From Acholeplasma laidlawii_A (GTDB lineage Bacteria > Bacillota_I > Bacilli_A > Acholeplasmatales > Acholeplasmataceae), in the NCBI RefSeq assembly GCF_030166555.2, contig NZ_CP126461.2: 64,000 nucleotides of DNA; one strand, written 5' to 3'. The position numbers and the translations under genes were made by a program. Shown here one piece after another: positions 35,113 through 44,798 of this stretch. Position 1 is the stretch's first letter, and the number at the start of each line of letters is the position of its first letter. Under the pieces are notes generated by a model. It ran no database searches. It worked only from the letters and a program-made list of their open reading frames with translations, and was not told the DNA's origin.

Positions 35113-35844
35113 TTATGAATTAAATAACTTTTCAATCTTTTTGTAGTCTGTTCTATCCATCTTTAATGGAGTAATTGAAACATAACCTTCATTAAATGCA
35201 GTCATATCAGCATCCTGATCTTCTTTTACGAAGATATTAGATCCTAATATTCTATATGTATTTGGCTTATCGGTTTTAATGAATTCAGAGTGTTGAATTC
35301 TTAAACCCATTTTAGTAATTCGTGTACCAAGTACTTTTTTAAAAGATGCATGTGGATAGTTAATATTTAATATATCAGTTTCTAAATATAATTTATTTTC
35401 AATGATTTCATCTAATATTTTGATAGTTTCGTCAAATATATAAGGTAATTTAATGTCAGGTGCTGAAAAAGCTATTGCATTTAATCCCATAATAGAAGCT
35501 TCAAAAGCTGCAGCTACTGTACCAGAGTATTGAACATCAATTGCTAAATTGACGCCATCATTGATACCTGATACAACTAGATCAAATTCTTGTTCAAAGA
35601 CTTTCACACCTAATCGAACACAGTCTGCAGGTGTGCCATCAACAACTATAGTTCTTACACTACCTAATACAGGTTCAATTTCTTCAACATCAATATAACC
35701 TGTATAGGTAATTGATGCTGACTTTGCAGATTGTTGAACTTTTGGTGCAGACACATAGACACTTCCGTGATAACTTGCTGCTTTTGTTAATATACGTAAA
35801 CCTTCTGCATCGATTCCATCATCATTGACCACTAAAATGTTCAT
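35113..35844 (-). CDS. surE: 5'/3'-nucleotidase SurE
   Basis: 243 residues. Metal-dependent phosphatase for nucleoside monophosphates. Metal ligands in VVNDDGIDAEG (Asp8, Asp9), Ser in the QQSAKSASITY segment (about 40) and Asn in VSGINDGVN (about 94). It overlaps ileS by four bases. Next to deo genes it could supply nucleosides to the phosphorylases. Confidence 0.93.
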   Translation of the reverse strand: MNILVVNDDGIDAEGLRILTKAASYHGSVYVSAPKVQQSAKSASITYTGYIDVEEIEPVLGSVRTIVVDGTPADCVRLGVKVFEQEFDLVVSGINDGVNLAIDVQYSGTVAAAFEASIMGLNAIAFSAPDIKLPYIFDETIKILDEIIENKLYLETDILNINYPHASFKKVLGTRITKMGLRIQHSEFIKTDKPNTYRILGSNIFVKEDQDADMTAFNEGYVSITPLKMDRTDYKKIEKLFNS

Positions 35845-38531
35845 TTAAGACCCTCCAGAACGCTTTCACAACGTAAACATACGTCATCTTGATTTACTTC
35901 TTTAACGATATTCCAACATCTTGCACAAACATGTCCATCAGCTTTAGAAACTTTAATATCTAATTGATCTGCTTTGGATATATGGACACTTGAAACAATA
36001 AGTATTTTATCTAATTTATCTAATAAATCTAAATATTCAAGTGCATCATAAGTTGTTTGATCCACACTTAAATTTAGGTGAGCATCCAGTGATTTACCAA
36101 TCACTTTTGCTTCACGAGCTAGTTCTAAATGTTTTAATACATGATTTCTTAGTTCGTCAAATATGTCATATTTTACTTGTAGTTTTGGTTCTTTTAGTTT
36201 ACCACCAATTGGCATTTTTTCCAAATAGATGTTGTCATATTCTTTATATTTTAGACTATCGTAAGCCTCTGAAGTTGTATGAGGCATAATAGGTGTTAAT
36301 AATCTAAGTAATCCTAATAGTATATCATAAATTGTTGATTGGATAGCACGACGTTCAAAATCATCTTCCGCATCACAATATAGGCTATCTTTTGTATAGT
36401 CTAGGTAGAATGCTGATAAATCATTTACTACAAATGGAATAATCAGTCTTGTAACTTCAACAAAGTTATATTTTGCATAACTCTCATTCACTTTTGTAGC
36501 TAAATCGTAGTATTTATCAGTCATAACACGGTTTAATTGACCACGCATAGACCAACCAATATAATTTTCTTCCGGATTAAAACCATCTAAAACACCAAGC
36601 ATAAATCTGAATGTATTTCTAAACTTTCTGTAACTTTCAGAAACTTGCTTCATTAAATCATTAGAAATACGCACGTCTGCTTCGTAGTCTACAGATGCAA
36701 CCCATAATCTTAAGACATCGGCACCTTGATCGTTCATGACAGTTAAAGGGTCAATGACGTTACCTAAAGATTTAGACATCTTTCTACCTTTACCGTCTAA
36801 AACGAAACCGTGTGAAACAATTTCTTTGTATGGAGATACACCATCTACTGCGATTGCTGTAGTTAAACTTGAGTTAAACCATCCTCTATATTGGTCTGAA
36901 CCTTCTAAATACATATCCGCAGGAAATGTTAGTCCACGACGTTTTAATATATTATAAGATGTACCACTATCAAACCAAACATCCATGATGTCTAGTTCTT
37001 TCGTTAAGTCTCTTGGTCCTTTATAATCATCTGGTAAAAGTTTTTCTACATCCCATTCATACCAAATATCTGATCCGTGTACTTCAAATAATGAGGCTAC
37101 ATGATCAATTAGTTTTCTATCTAGTAAAGGATTATTTTCATTATCATAGAAGATTGGAATTGGAACACCCCAAACACGTTGACGGCTAATGACCCAGTCA
37201 TTACGGTCTTTAATCATGTTTGTAAGTCTCACCTCACCCCAAGAAGTATGCCATTTAACACCTTTGATTGCTTCAAGTAAATCACCTTTTAACATATCAA
37301 TACTTGCAAACCATTGAGGTGTAGATCTAAAGATGACAGGCTTTTTAGTACGCCAGTCATGAGGATATGAGTGGGTAATCGTTTCATCATATAATAAATG
37401 ACCATTCTCACGTAAATCTTCAACGATTAGTGCGTTAGCTTTTTCATAGAACATACCAGCATATGGACCTGCTTCTTCGGTCATATGACCTTTTTCATCA
37501 ACTGGTGAAAGTAGGTCTAGATTGTATTTTTTACCTACAAAATAGTCATCTTCCCCATGTCCAGGTGCTGTATGAACTAAACCAGTACCATCTTCAGCTG
37601 TGACGTGTTCACCTAAGATAATTGGGCTTACACGGTCATATAATGGGTGCTTATAGTTCATAAACTCAAGTGTACTACCTTTGAATTCTTTTAGTACTTT
37701 CGCATTTAAAAAGCCTAATTTTTCTACTAATTTAGGAAGTAATTCTTTTAATGCAATATAATTTTTACCATCATTGTTAAACCATACATAATCAAAATTT
37801 GGATGCACTGAAACAGCTAAGTTCGCTGGTAGTGTCCAAGGTGTAGTTGTCCAAATAAGTAGTCTAGTGTTTGGGAATTTATCACCCATCATATCAAATC
37901 CAACATAAATAGATTTTGATTGTTTATCCATGTACTCAATTTCAGCTTCAGCAAATGCTGATTCTGAGGATGGTGACCAATAAATAGGTTTTAAACCTTT
38001 ATAGATAATACCTTTATCGACCATTTGACTAAATACTCTAACTTGATCAGCAATGTATGTTTTATCTAATGTTAAATAAGGATTATCCCAATCACCTAAG
38101 ATGCCTAAACGTTTAAATTGTGCTTTTTGTACATCTACTTGTTTTATCGCATACTCTCTACAGATTTTTCTAAACTCTGCACGTGTGAGTTGTTTACGAT
38201 CTATACCACTTTTGGTAACTTCGTTTTCAATCGGTAAACCATGCGTATCCCAACCTGGAATATATGGGGTATAACGACCTGACATCGTTTGATATCTTAA
38301 AACAAAGTCTTTTAAAGTCTTTTGAAAGGCATGACCTATATGAATGTTATTATTAGCATATGGTGGCCCATCATGTAAAACAAATGGTGTATTATCTTTA
38401 TTTTTTTCTAATACTTTATTGTATAAATCGATTGATTCCCAATGCTTTTGAATTTCAGGTTCTCTTTTACCAAGATTACCTCTCATTTCAAAATCAGTTT
38501 TAGGCATTAAAAGTGTGTCTTTATAGTTCAT
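35841..38531 (-). CDS. ileS: isoleucyl-tRNA synthetase
   Basis: 896 residues, the bacterial type. Class I motifs NIHIGHAFQK (HIGH, about 60) and GRKMSKSLGN (KMSKS, about 585), the CP1 editing domain between them (TTTPWTLPANLA), an anticodon-binding region and a C-terminal zinc finger (CARCW...CLRCES) are present. Expression is controlled by a T-box leader directly upstream. Confidence 0.97.
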   Translation of the reverse strand: MNYKDTLLMPKTDFEMRGNLGKREPEIQKHWESIDLYNKVLEKNKDNTPFVLHDGPPYANNNIHIGHAFQKTLKDFVLRYQTMSGRYTPYIPGWDTHGLPIENEVTKSGIDRKQLTRAEFRKICREYAIKQVDVQKAQFKRLGILGDWDNPYLTLDKTYIADQVRVFSQMVDKGIIYKGLKPIYWSPSSESAFAEAEIEYMDKQSKSIYVGFDMMGDKFPNTRLLIWTTTPWTLPANLAVSVHPNFDYVWFNNDGKNYIALKELLPKLVEKLGFLNAKVLKEFKGSTLEFMNYKHPLYDRVSPIILGEHVTAEDGTGLVHTAPGHGEDDYFVGKKYNLDLLSPVDEKGHMTEEAGPYAGMFYEKANALIVEDLRENGHLLYDETITHSYPHDWRTKKPVIFRSTPQWFASIDMLKGDLLEAIKGVKWHTSWGEVRLTNMIKDRNDWVISRQRVWGVPIPIFYDNENNPLLDRKLIDHVASLFEVHGSDIWYEWDVEKLLPDDYKGPRDLTKELDIMDVWFDSGTSYNILKRRGLTFPADMYLEGSDQYRGWFNSSLTTAIAVDGVSPYKEIVSHGFVLDGKGRKMSKSLGNVIDPLTVMNDQGADVLRLWVASVDYEADVRISNDLMKQVSESYRKFRNTFRFMLGVLDGFNPEENYIGWSMRGQLNRVMTDKYYDLATKVNESYAKYNFVEVTRLIIPFVVNDLSAFYLDYTKDSLYCDAEDDFERRAIQSTIYDILLGLLRLLTPIMPHTTSEAYDSLKYKEYDNIYLEKMPIGGKLKEPKLQVKYDIFDELRNHVLKHLELAREAKVIGKSLDAHLNLSVDQTTYDALEYLDLLDKLDKILIVSSVHISKADQLDIKVSKADGHVCARCWNIVKEVNQDDVCLRCESVLEGLK

Positions 38532-38550
38532 ATGAATATCCTTCCTTTTA

Positions 38551-38765
38551 TTAAATAAAAACGTCCTTAAAAATAAATTCTAAGGACGAAAGTCAAATTC
38601 GCGGTACCACCTTAGTTCACAATTAATCATTGTGCACTCAATTGATTTTTATGCTTGCTCCTAGTTGATAATAGCTGTTGTGTTTGTTTATAAGGCTTAC
38701 ACCATCCCTTACTCGCTTTAAACCTTTACAAGGCTACCTGTTCTAATCATTGCAATATTAACTTA
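38551..38765 (-). promoter_or_regulatory. T-box riboswitch leader of ileS
   Basis: The T-box sequence AAGGTGGTACCGCG is read on the minus strand at 38600-38613. A terminator (CGTCCTTA 38562-38569 with TAAGGACG 38581-38588, then T run) follows it. Upstream on the transcript are Stem I elements (AGCGAG; GGATGGTGTAAGCC) and a specifier region CTATTATCAACTAG in which ATC fits Ile. Uncharged tRNA-Ile should favour the antiterminator and allow ileS transcription. Confidence 0.93.
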
Positions 38766-38784
38766 AATTTGTTTTTAACCAAGT

Positions 38785-39084
38785 TTATACTGTTTGGTCA
38801 TCATATAGTTCTTTGTTACCAAATAAATATGTTGTTTCATTGATTTCAACAATATGACCGCTAATTGCGTATACAACACCAGACATAAATGCTATCGCTT
38901 TATTGGCTCTGTCAATGTGAAGTGCCTCAAAATTAAGTATGAGTGGCGCACCATCCATCATTTGTTTAGCTAGTGCTGTAATATATGCATCATCATCATT
39001 TTTTAATTGTTCCATAATGAAACGGTCAGCAGTTTGAATATGAACTTGTTGTTTCTTTTGCTTTTTTTTACCAAATAAACCCAT
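38785..39084 (-). CDS. sepF: cell division protein SepF
   Basis: 99 residues, shorter than the roughly 150 of Bacillus SepF because the linker is reduced. The conserved core (LILNFEALHIDRANKAIAF, then MSGVVYAISG) is complete and a short basic start (MGLFGKKKQKK) remains as membrane anchor. It aligns FtsZ filaments. The ylmE-sepF order near ftsZ and ileS matches Gram-positive division clusters. Confidence 0.9.
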   Translation of the reverse strand: MGLFGKKKQKKQQVHIQTADRFIMEQLKNDDDAYITALAKQMMDGAPLILNFEALHIDRANKAIAFMSGVVYAISGHIVEINETTYLFGNKELYDDQTV

Positions 39085-39677
39085 TATATGACCCCTTTAA
39101 ATAGTGATCCAATGCGTAAGAAATCACTGTGATATTTAAGTGCTAATTCATAATCATTACTCATGCCCATGGATGTGTAGTTGAGATTGTACTTAATCTT
39201 TAAATCATTTAGTGTTTTAAAGATTTCTTCGGTTCTTACAACATCATCTATCGCACCTATTGCCATAAATCCGATTAGATTAATTTTATCATATTTTTTA
39301 ATTTCTTGTATGAATTCATCTAGATTTTCTATTAAAATACCCTCTTTATTGTCGTTTTTCTCCAAATTTATTTGAATAAAACAATTTAATGGTGTATTTC
39401 TATATTTTTGAATGATGCTTGCTAGCTTAATTGAGTCTAATGTATGAAGATAATCTATTTCATTGATTATGAGTTTTGTCTTATTGGATTGTAGATGTCC
39501 GATTAAGTGCCATGAAATATCTTTTAAGTCCTTTAAGGATAATTTTTTATCTAATAAACTTTGAACATAGTTCTCACCAAAGTGTCTTGCTCCCAGATTA
39601 TAGATTTTTGTCATCTCATCGGTACTAAAATATTTACTTGCTACAATCGTTTTATCTAAATACTTTAAGAAACTCAT
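39084..39677 (-). CDS. ylmE: YggS/YlmE family PLP-binding protein
   Basis: 197 residues, about 25 shorter than usual: the N-terminal helix is missing and the protein starts right before the first strand. The PLP Lys is in IVASKYFS (Lys15) and the phosphate site region has RIGSLFKG near the end; GENYVQS and WHLIGHLQSNK are typical. These proteins keep PLP and amino-acid pools balanced. It overlaps ychF by four bases and sepF by one. Confidence 0.87.
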   Translation of the reverse strand: MSFLKYLDKTIVASKYFSTDEMTKIYNLGARHFGENYVQSLLDKKLSLKDLKDISWHLIGHLQSNKTKLIINEIDYLHTLDSIKLASIIQKYRNTPLNCFIQINLEKNDNKEGILIENLDEFIQEIKKYDKINLIGFMAIGAIDDVVRTEEIFKTLNDLKIKYNLNYTSMGMSNDYELALKYHSDFLRIGSLFKGVI

Positions 39678-40774
39678 ACATTAAACCTAAATAGAATGAT
39701 GTCACCATCTTGAACAACATATTCTTTACCTTCGATACGCACCTTACCTTTTTCTTTAGCAAGTAATGGTGTACCAAATTCAATTAAGTCTTTGTAAGCA
39801 AGTACTTCTGCTTTGATAAAGCCACGTTCAAAGTCAGTATGAATAATACCAGCAGCCTCAGGTGCTTTCGTACCTGTTTTAAATGTCCAAGCACGTGCTT
39901 CCATTGGTCCACATGTAAAGTAAGTATTTAATCCAAGTAATTTATATCCACTTACAATAACAGTATCTAATCCTGAAGATGTTAAGCCATAACTTTCCAT
40001 AAAGATTGCTTGTTCTTCTGGATCATCTAATGAAGATATTTCATATTCAACTTGTGCAGAAATCGGAATGATTTCTATGCTTTCTTTTATAGCTTTAGCT
40101 TTTAAAGTTTGAAAATATGGATTACTTTCAGGATCTGCTAAATCTGTTTCAGCCATATTTGCGATGTATAAAGCAGGTTTAAGACTTAATAAGTTAAATC
40201 CTTTAACAATTTTTTCTTCTTCATCAGTAAAATCTAAGACAGATGTAGGTAGTTCATTTTCAATCATGTGTTTTACTTTAAGTAATGCTGATTGTTCTAT
40301 GATAGCTTCCTTAATTTTCACCTTAACTTGTTTTTCTAAACGAGCAAGTCTCTTGTCAACAGATTCTAAATCAGATAATCTTAATTCGATTTCAATAATT
40401 TCTAAATCTCTTAATGGATCGACCTTACCCTCTACGTGGGTGATTTCAGAATCTTCAAAACAACGTATAACGTGTGCAATCGCATCCACTTGGCGAATGT
40501 GGCTTAAAAATTGATTACCTAAACCTTCACCACTTGATGCGCCTTTTACTAAACCAGCAATATCAATAAACTCAATAGTCGTTGGAATGATTTTTCCAGA
40601 CTTATAAATGGCAGCTAATTTTTCTAAGCGCTCATCTTTAACATGAACAACACCAACGTTTGGATCGATGGTTGCAAATGGATAGTTTGCTGCTGTCACT
40701 TGAGATTTAGTTATTGCGTTAAACAATGTGGATTTACCTACGTTAGGTAATCCTACAATACCAATACTTAACAT
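39674..40774 (-). CDS. ychF: redox-regulated ATPase YchF (Obg family)
   Basis: 366 residues. G1 GLPNVGKST, G3 DIAGLVKGAS and the YchF-type G4 variant (NMAETD) that favours ATP are seen, with the central coiled coil (about 130-200) and the C-terminal TGS domain (VRIEGKEYVVQDGDIILFRF). It binds ribosomes. It sits between ftsZ and ylmE in the same direction. Confidence 0.94.
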   Translation of the reverse strand: MLSIGIVGLPNVGKSTLFNAITKSQVTAANYPFATIDPNVGVVHVKDERLEKLAAIYKSGKIIPTTIEFIDIAGLVKGASSGEGLGNQFLSHIRQVDAIAHVIRCFEDSEITHVEGKVDPLRDLEIIEIELRLSDLESVDKRLARLEKQVKVKIKEAIIEQSALLKVKHMIENELPTSVLDFTDEEEKIVKGFNLLSLKPALYIANMAETDLADPESNPYFQTLKAKAIKESIEIIPISAQVEYEISSLDDPEEQAIFMESYGLTSSGLDTVIVSGYKLLGLNTYFTCGPMEARAWTFKTGTKAPEAAGIIHTDFERGFIKAEVLAYKDLIEFGTPLLAKEKGKVRIEGKEYVVQDGDIILFRFNV

Positions 40775-40813
40775 AATCTTAATACCTTTCGTTAAAAAAG
40801 GCTTTCGCCTCTT

Positions 40814-41935
40814 TTATTTTCTATGTAACCAAGAAGGTAATGTACGCTTCTTAGTATCTTCACCAGATGCTTCCTTATTATTTAAAGGCTCTAATCCAGT
40901 ATCTGTTATTTTTACTTGTTGTGTACTATTGTTTCTAAAGATGTCACCAGCAATCTTTTCGACTTCATTGCCTTTAGCACGAAGTTCATAACCAGTTGCA
41001 ACGATTGTAACAATCATTTCATCTTCTAAATCAACACTAACTGTATGACCGTAAATAACGTTTAAATCAGACTCAGTTGCATTTCTAATTTCAGTTAATG
41101 CAGCTTCAATTTCAAATAATGTTACTTCGGCTCCAGAAGAGATATTTACGATCGCATCTGTTGCACCATCAATAGATACTTCTAATAATTTGGAATGGAT
41201 TGCTTTTCTAGCTGCTTCAATCGCACGGTTTTCACCACTAGCCATACCAATACCCATTAGGGCTGTACCTTTATTTTCCATCACAGTTCTAACGTCAGCA
41301 AAGTCAACGTTGATCATACCAGGAACTGCAATAATTTCAGCAATACCTTGCACACCTTGTCGTAATACTTTATCAGATTCTCTAAATGCATCTAGTAATT
41401 GCATGTCTCTATCTGCAATTGAGAATAATCTTTCATTTGGTATTACAATTAAAGTGTCAACATTTGGTTTTAACTCTTCAAGTCCAGTAATTGCATGTTG
41501 CATACGCAGTGGACCTTCAAATACAAATGGCTTTGTTACGATACCAATGGTTAGAACACCTAGTTCTTTAGCAATACGGGCAACTACAGGTGCAGCACCA
41601 GTACCAGTTCCACCACCCATACCAGCAGTAATAAAAACCATATCTGCATCAGATAACACTTCTCTAATTTCATCCTCAGATTCTAATGCTGCTTGCTTAC
41701 CAATAGCTGGTTTTGCGCCGGCACCTAATCCTCTGGTTAATTTTTTTCCTAATTGAATACGCTCATCTGCCTTTGATACCTTAAGTACCTGAGCATCCGT
41801 ATTCATTGCAACATATGAAACCCCTCTAACATCATTTTCAATCATGCGGTTTACTGCAGAGTTACCTCCACCACCGACACCGACGACCTTGATAACGGGC
41901 TTTTGATTAAATTCGTCGTTAAATCCAAAAACCAT
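40814..41935 (-). CDS. ftsZ: cell division GTPase FtsZ
   Basis: 373 residues. GTP-binding signature GGGTGTGAAP (about 105), N-terminal VVGVGGGGNSAVNRM, T7 loop NVDFADVRTV and a C-terminal peptide (TLPSWLHRK) after a short linker. The ATG at 41935 follows AGGAGTGAT; upstream in-frame ATGs at 41980 and 41950 lack such a site. FtsA is not in the window; SepF is and could be the membrane tether. Confidence 0.96.
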   Translation of the reverse strand: MVFGFNDEFNQKPVIKVVGVGGGGNSAVNRMIENDVRGVSYVAMNTDAQVLKVSKADERIQLGKKLTRGLGAGAKPAIGKQAALESEDEIREVLSDADMVFITAGMGGGTGTGAAPVVARIAKELGVLTIGIVTKPFVFEGPLRMQHAITGLEELKPNVDTLIVIPNERLFSIADRDMQLLDAFRESDKVLRQGVQGIAEIIAVPGMINVDFADVRTVMENKGTALMGIGMASGENRAIEAARKAIHSKLLEVSIDGATDAIVNISSGAEVTLFEIEAALTEIRNATESDLNVIYGHTVSVDLEDEMIVTIVATGYELRAKGNEVEKIAGDIFRNNSTQQVKITDTGLEPLNNKEASGEDTKKRTLPSWLHRK

Positions 41936-41995
41936 GATATCACTCCTATTCATACTACTCTCATTGTAAACTATTTTCACTAAAAAATAAAGACT

Positions 41996-43111
41996 TTAGT
42001 AACTTACTTTAGGATAATTCGTTCTTTCATAAAACTCATCTTTAAAATCTAGTAATCTATCTTCTTTGATTGCTTGTCTAATTTCTGCCATTAAATGCTT
42101 TAAGTATGCCAAATTTTGAATACTTACCAGTCTTTGACCCAGTTGTTCTTCCGCTTTAAATAAGTGTCTAATATAACTCTTAGAATATTTTGAAACACTT
42201 GTTTGTAGATTTGGATCTAGACTTGACATATCACGTTCAAATTGTTTATTTTTAATAGTCACTTTACCGGTAGTTGTAAGTGCAGTACCATGTCTAGCAT
42301 TTCTAGTTGGCAGTACACAGTCAAACATATCTACACCATTAATCACGTTTTCTAGTAAGTCCTCAGGTGCACCAACACCCATTAAATAACGCGGTTTATT
42401 AAATGGTAAAATTGGGTTTAAATGTTTTGTCATTTCATACATTTCAGCCTTTGTTTCACCAACAGATAATCCACCAATAGAATAACCTGGGAAATCCAGT
42501 TTAATAAGCTCTTCAGCACAGTGTGCTCTTAATTCTTTATTTAAACCACCTTGTACAATGCCGAATAAAGCTTGATCAGTTTTTAAAGCTTCTTTACCTC
42601 TTTTTGCCCAACGAATGGTTCTTTCTACTGAATCCTTCATATATTCATAGGATTCATAAGGTGGTGGACATTCATCAAAAGACATAATAATATCTGCCCC
42701 TAAATCTTCTTGAATGCGTATCGCATCTTCAGGACTTAAGAATAATGGAGCACCTGATTTATGATGTTTAAAGTGAACACCTTCTTCTTTAATATCACGT
42801 AATTTAGCAAGTGAAAATACTTGAAAACCACCAGAATCCGTTAAAAGTGCGCCATCCCATTTCATAAACCCACGAATACCACCGTGATCTTTTACGATAT
42901 CTTCACCTGGTTGTTGCCATAGGTGATAGGTGTTTGCTAAGATTAAACCTTCTGAAACTTCTTTAATTTCTTCAACTGTTAATGTTTTTACAGTAGCGAG
43001 TGTACCTACTGGCATAAAAATAGGTGTTTCAAACACACCATGTGGTGTCGTTAATTTACCAAGCCTAGCACCACTTTGCTTACAAACATGTAATACTTCA
43101 TATGAAATCAA
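41996..43111 (-). CDS. tgt: tRNA-guanine transglycosylase, zinc cysteines missing
   Basis: About 371 residues. Puts preQ1 (or queuine) in place of G34 in tRNA. The nucleophile and substrate motifs are intact: TDSGGFQVFS (about 90), FDECPPP (about 143), GIVQGG (about 218), GGLSVGE and the nucleophile Asp in MFDCVLPTRNARHG (about 267). The usual LDPNCDCYTCKNY stretch, with three Zn-binding Cys, reads LDPNLQTSVSKYS here (about residues 300-312), though the following His in YIRHLFKA remains. The start is a TTG at 43111 after GGAAGGTGG; an ATG at 43129 lies before that site and almost at the promoter, so it is a second option. Divergent from queT. Confidence 0.92.
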   Translation of the reverse strand: MISYEVLHVCKQSGARLGKLTTPHGVFETPIFMPVGTLATVKTLTVEEIKEVSEGLILANTYHLWQQPGEDIVKDHGGIRGFMKWDGALLTDSGGFQVFSLAKLRDIKEEGVHFKHHKSGAPLFLSPEDAIRIQEDLGADIIMSFDECPPPYESYEYMKDSVERTIRWAKRGKEALKTDQALFGIVQGGLNKELRAHCAEELIKLDFPGYSIGGLSVGETKAEMYEMTKHLNPILPFNKPRYLMGVGAPEDLLENVINGVDMFDCVLPTRNARHGTALTTTGKVTIKNKQFERDMSSLDPNLQTSVSKYSKSYIRHLFKAEEQLGQRLVSIQNLAYLKHLMAEIRQAIKEDRLLDFKDEFYERTNYPKVSY

Positions 43112-43176
43112 AATAAAACCACCTTCCATGGTTGAAATTATATCATAAAATGGTAGAATAAGGAATGTAAAAAAAT

Positions 43177-43218
43177 AGCGGTAGCCTAGGGAAATACCCG
43201 CTTTAACAAAACAAGGAG
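43177..43218 (+). promoter_or_regulatory. preQ1-I riboswitch upstream of queT
   Basis: AGCGG (43177-43181) pairs with CCGCT (43198-43202). The A-rich tail TTAACAAAACAAGG (43203-43216) is the same as in the characterised Thermoanaerobacter tengcongensis preQ1 aptamer. The Shine-Dalgarno AAGGAG is part of the tail, so ligand binding should block translation. The -10 TAGAAT (43155-43160) is placed to start the RNA just upstream. Confidence 0.88.
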
Positions 43219-43224
43219 TAAAAA

Positions 43225-43716
43225 ATGAAAAAAGGTTTAGATTTAAAAGATATTGTCATACAAATGACTATTTCAGCTATTTATGTTGTTTTAGTGTTTG
43301 TATTTTATTTTATGAGTTTTGAAGCCATTCAATTTAGAATAGCTGAAATACTCTTAGTTCTTGTGTTTTTCAATAAAAAACACACAATAGGGCTCGTTTT
43401 TGGTACGTTTTTAGCAAATTACTTTGGTGCATTCGGTTTAATTGATGCATTATATGGCTCACTTGCTACACTATTAGTATGTATCTTCTTGTATACTTTT
43501 AGAAAACAATGGGTACTTGCATTACTTATCTTTCCAGCATTATTTAATGGTCTAGTGATTGCTTTTGAAATATCTTATCATTTTGACACATTTAACGTAT
43601 ATTGGTTCAATTTTGGAACCATTGCACTTGGTGAACTCATAGTCGTTGCACTACTTGGAATTCCATTTATGCTTTCGTTAAAGAAAACAGATGTCTTAAT
43701 GGAATATTTGACTTAA
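43225..43716 (+). CDS. queT: QueT-type queuosine precursor transporter
   Basis: 163 residues, about five membrane helices, with the family pattern FRIAEILLVLVFF and ANYFGAFGLIDALYGSLAT. QueT proteins are substrate-specific components of ECF transporters for preQ1 or related bases. The preQ1 riboswitch and the divergent tgt support the substrate. The ECF energy module is not in this window. Its stop overlaps the mutY stop from the other strand. Confidence 0.9.
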   Translation: MKKGLDLKDIVIQMTISAIYVVLVFVFYFMSFEAIQFRIAEILLVLVFFNKKHTIGLVFGTFLANYFGAFGLIDALYGSLATLLVCIFLYTFRKQWVLALLIFPALFNGLVIAFEISYHFDTFNVYWFNFGTIALGELIVVALLGIPFMLSLKKTDVLMEYLT

Positions 43717-44717
43717 ATTTGCTTTATTTGCTTTTTAACAACTGTGGCGATTGGTACCTTACTAAAATCATGGACGATTTCGTAAGGTGATACGGTACTA
43801 TTTACCGTACCACGGTATAAGTTGATTTGCCAAATCATATGTGTGAAAATGTGTTTGATAGGTTGTAACTCATCAAGTAATTGGATCTCTAGGCCCAATT
43901 CTTGAGCTTGAATTAATGCACCATTTAAACTATCTGATTCGATTTGAACAAATTCATAAAACCCATGTAATAAATCTTCAGTACGCTTACGCATGAGAAA
44001 TTCTTCTTTATATTCAAGTATGAATGTGAAGTATTGGATTTCTTTTTTTGTTCTTAAAGGACTCATTTTAGGATAGTTTTGCTGAACATTGTTAATGTTT
44101 GCTAAACATAGATCTTGTAAAGGACAATTATCACATAAAGGATTAGACACCTTACATACAGTTGCACCCAATTCCATCATACTTTGAGTATATAAGTAAG
44201 GATTATTAGAATTCTCAATGAGTTCTTTATTCAATTCATTTAACTTCTTTTTATGCTTATCCAGTCTAAAATCATCTTCTAGCATTTTTACTCTAGAAAG
44301 CACTCGAATGACGTTACCATCTGTTGCTGGATAAGGTTTATGAAACGCTATCGACATAATTGCACCAGCTGTGTAGGCTCCAATACCAGGTATTTTTAGT
44401 ATTTTAAAGTAATCTTCAGGCAACTTACCATCATGATGATCAATAACATATTGTGCACCTTTATGTAGCATTCTAAATCTTTTATAATAACCAATACCTT
44501 GTACTACTTTTAATACATCATCTATAGCTGCATCAGCAAGATCATGAATTGTCGGGAAGATAGTTAAAAATCTATCATAAAAAGGTAGCATTGTGTCTAC
44601 TTGAGTTTGTTGTAACATAATCTCTGATACCCAAATATGATAAGGGTTATCTGTTTTTCTAAAAGGTAAATCTCGTTTGTTTGCTTGATACCATTCAAAT
44701 AATCTTAAATATGCCAT
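43713..44717 (-). CDS. mutY: A/G-specific adenine glycosylase
   Basis: 334 residues. Removes A paired with 8-oxoG. Catalytic Glu in SEIMLQQTQVDT (about 33), helix-hairpin-helix PGIGAYTAGAI (about 112), catalytic Asp in ATDGNVIRVLSR (about 133) and the 4Fe-4S motif C-X6-C-X2-C-X5-C (about 190-206). A C-terminal MutT-like domain follows from about 225. Confidence 0.94.
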   Translation of the reverse strand: MAYLRLFEWYQANKRDLPFRKTDNPYHIWVSEIMLQQTQVDTMLPFYDRFLTIFPTIHDLADAAIDDVLKVVQGIGYYKRFRMLHKGAQYVIDHHDGKLPEDYFKILKIPGIGAYTAGAIMSIAFHKPYPATDGNVIRVLSRVKMLEDDFRLDKHKKKLNELNKELIENSNNPYLYTQSMMELGATVCKVSNPLCDNCPLQDLCLANINNVQQNYPKMSPLRTKKEIQYFTFILEYKEEFLMRKRTEDLLHGFYEFVQIESDSLNGALIQAQELGLEIQLLDELQPIKHIFTHMIWQINLYRGTVNSTVSPYEIVHDFSKVPIATVVKKQIKQI

Positions 44718-44798
44718 AATCTCGCTCTCCGAAGCCTATTTTACCAAAATTATCATTTGTTGATGCTAAAATGACTTAGATGAAAGGATGATAATGTA

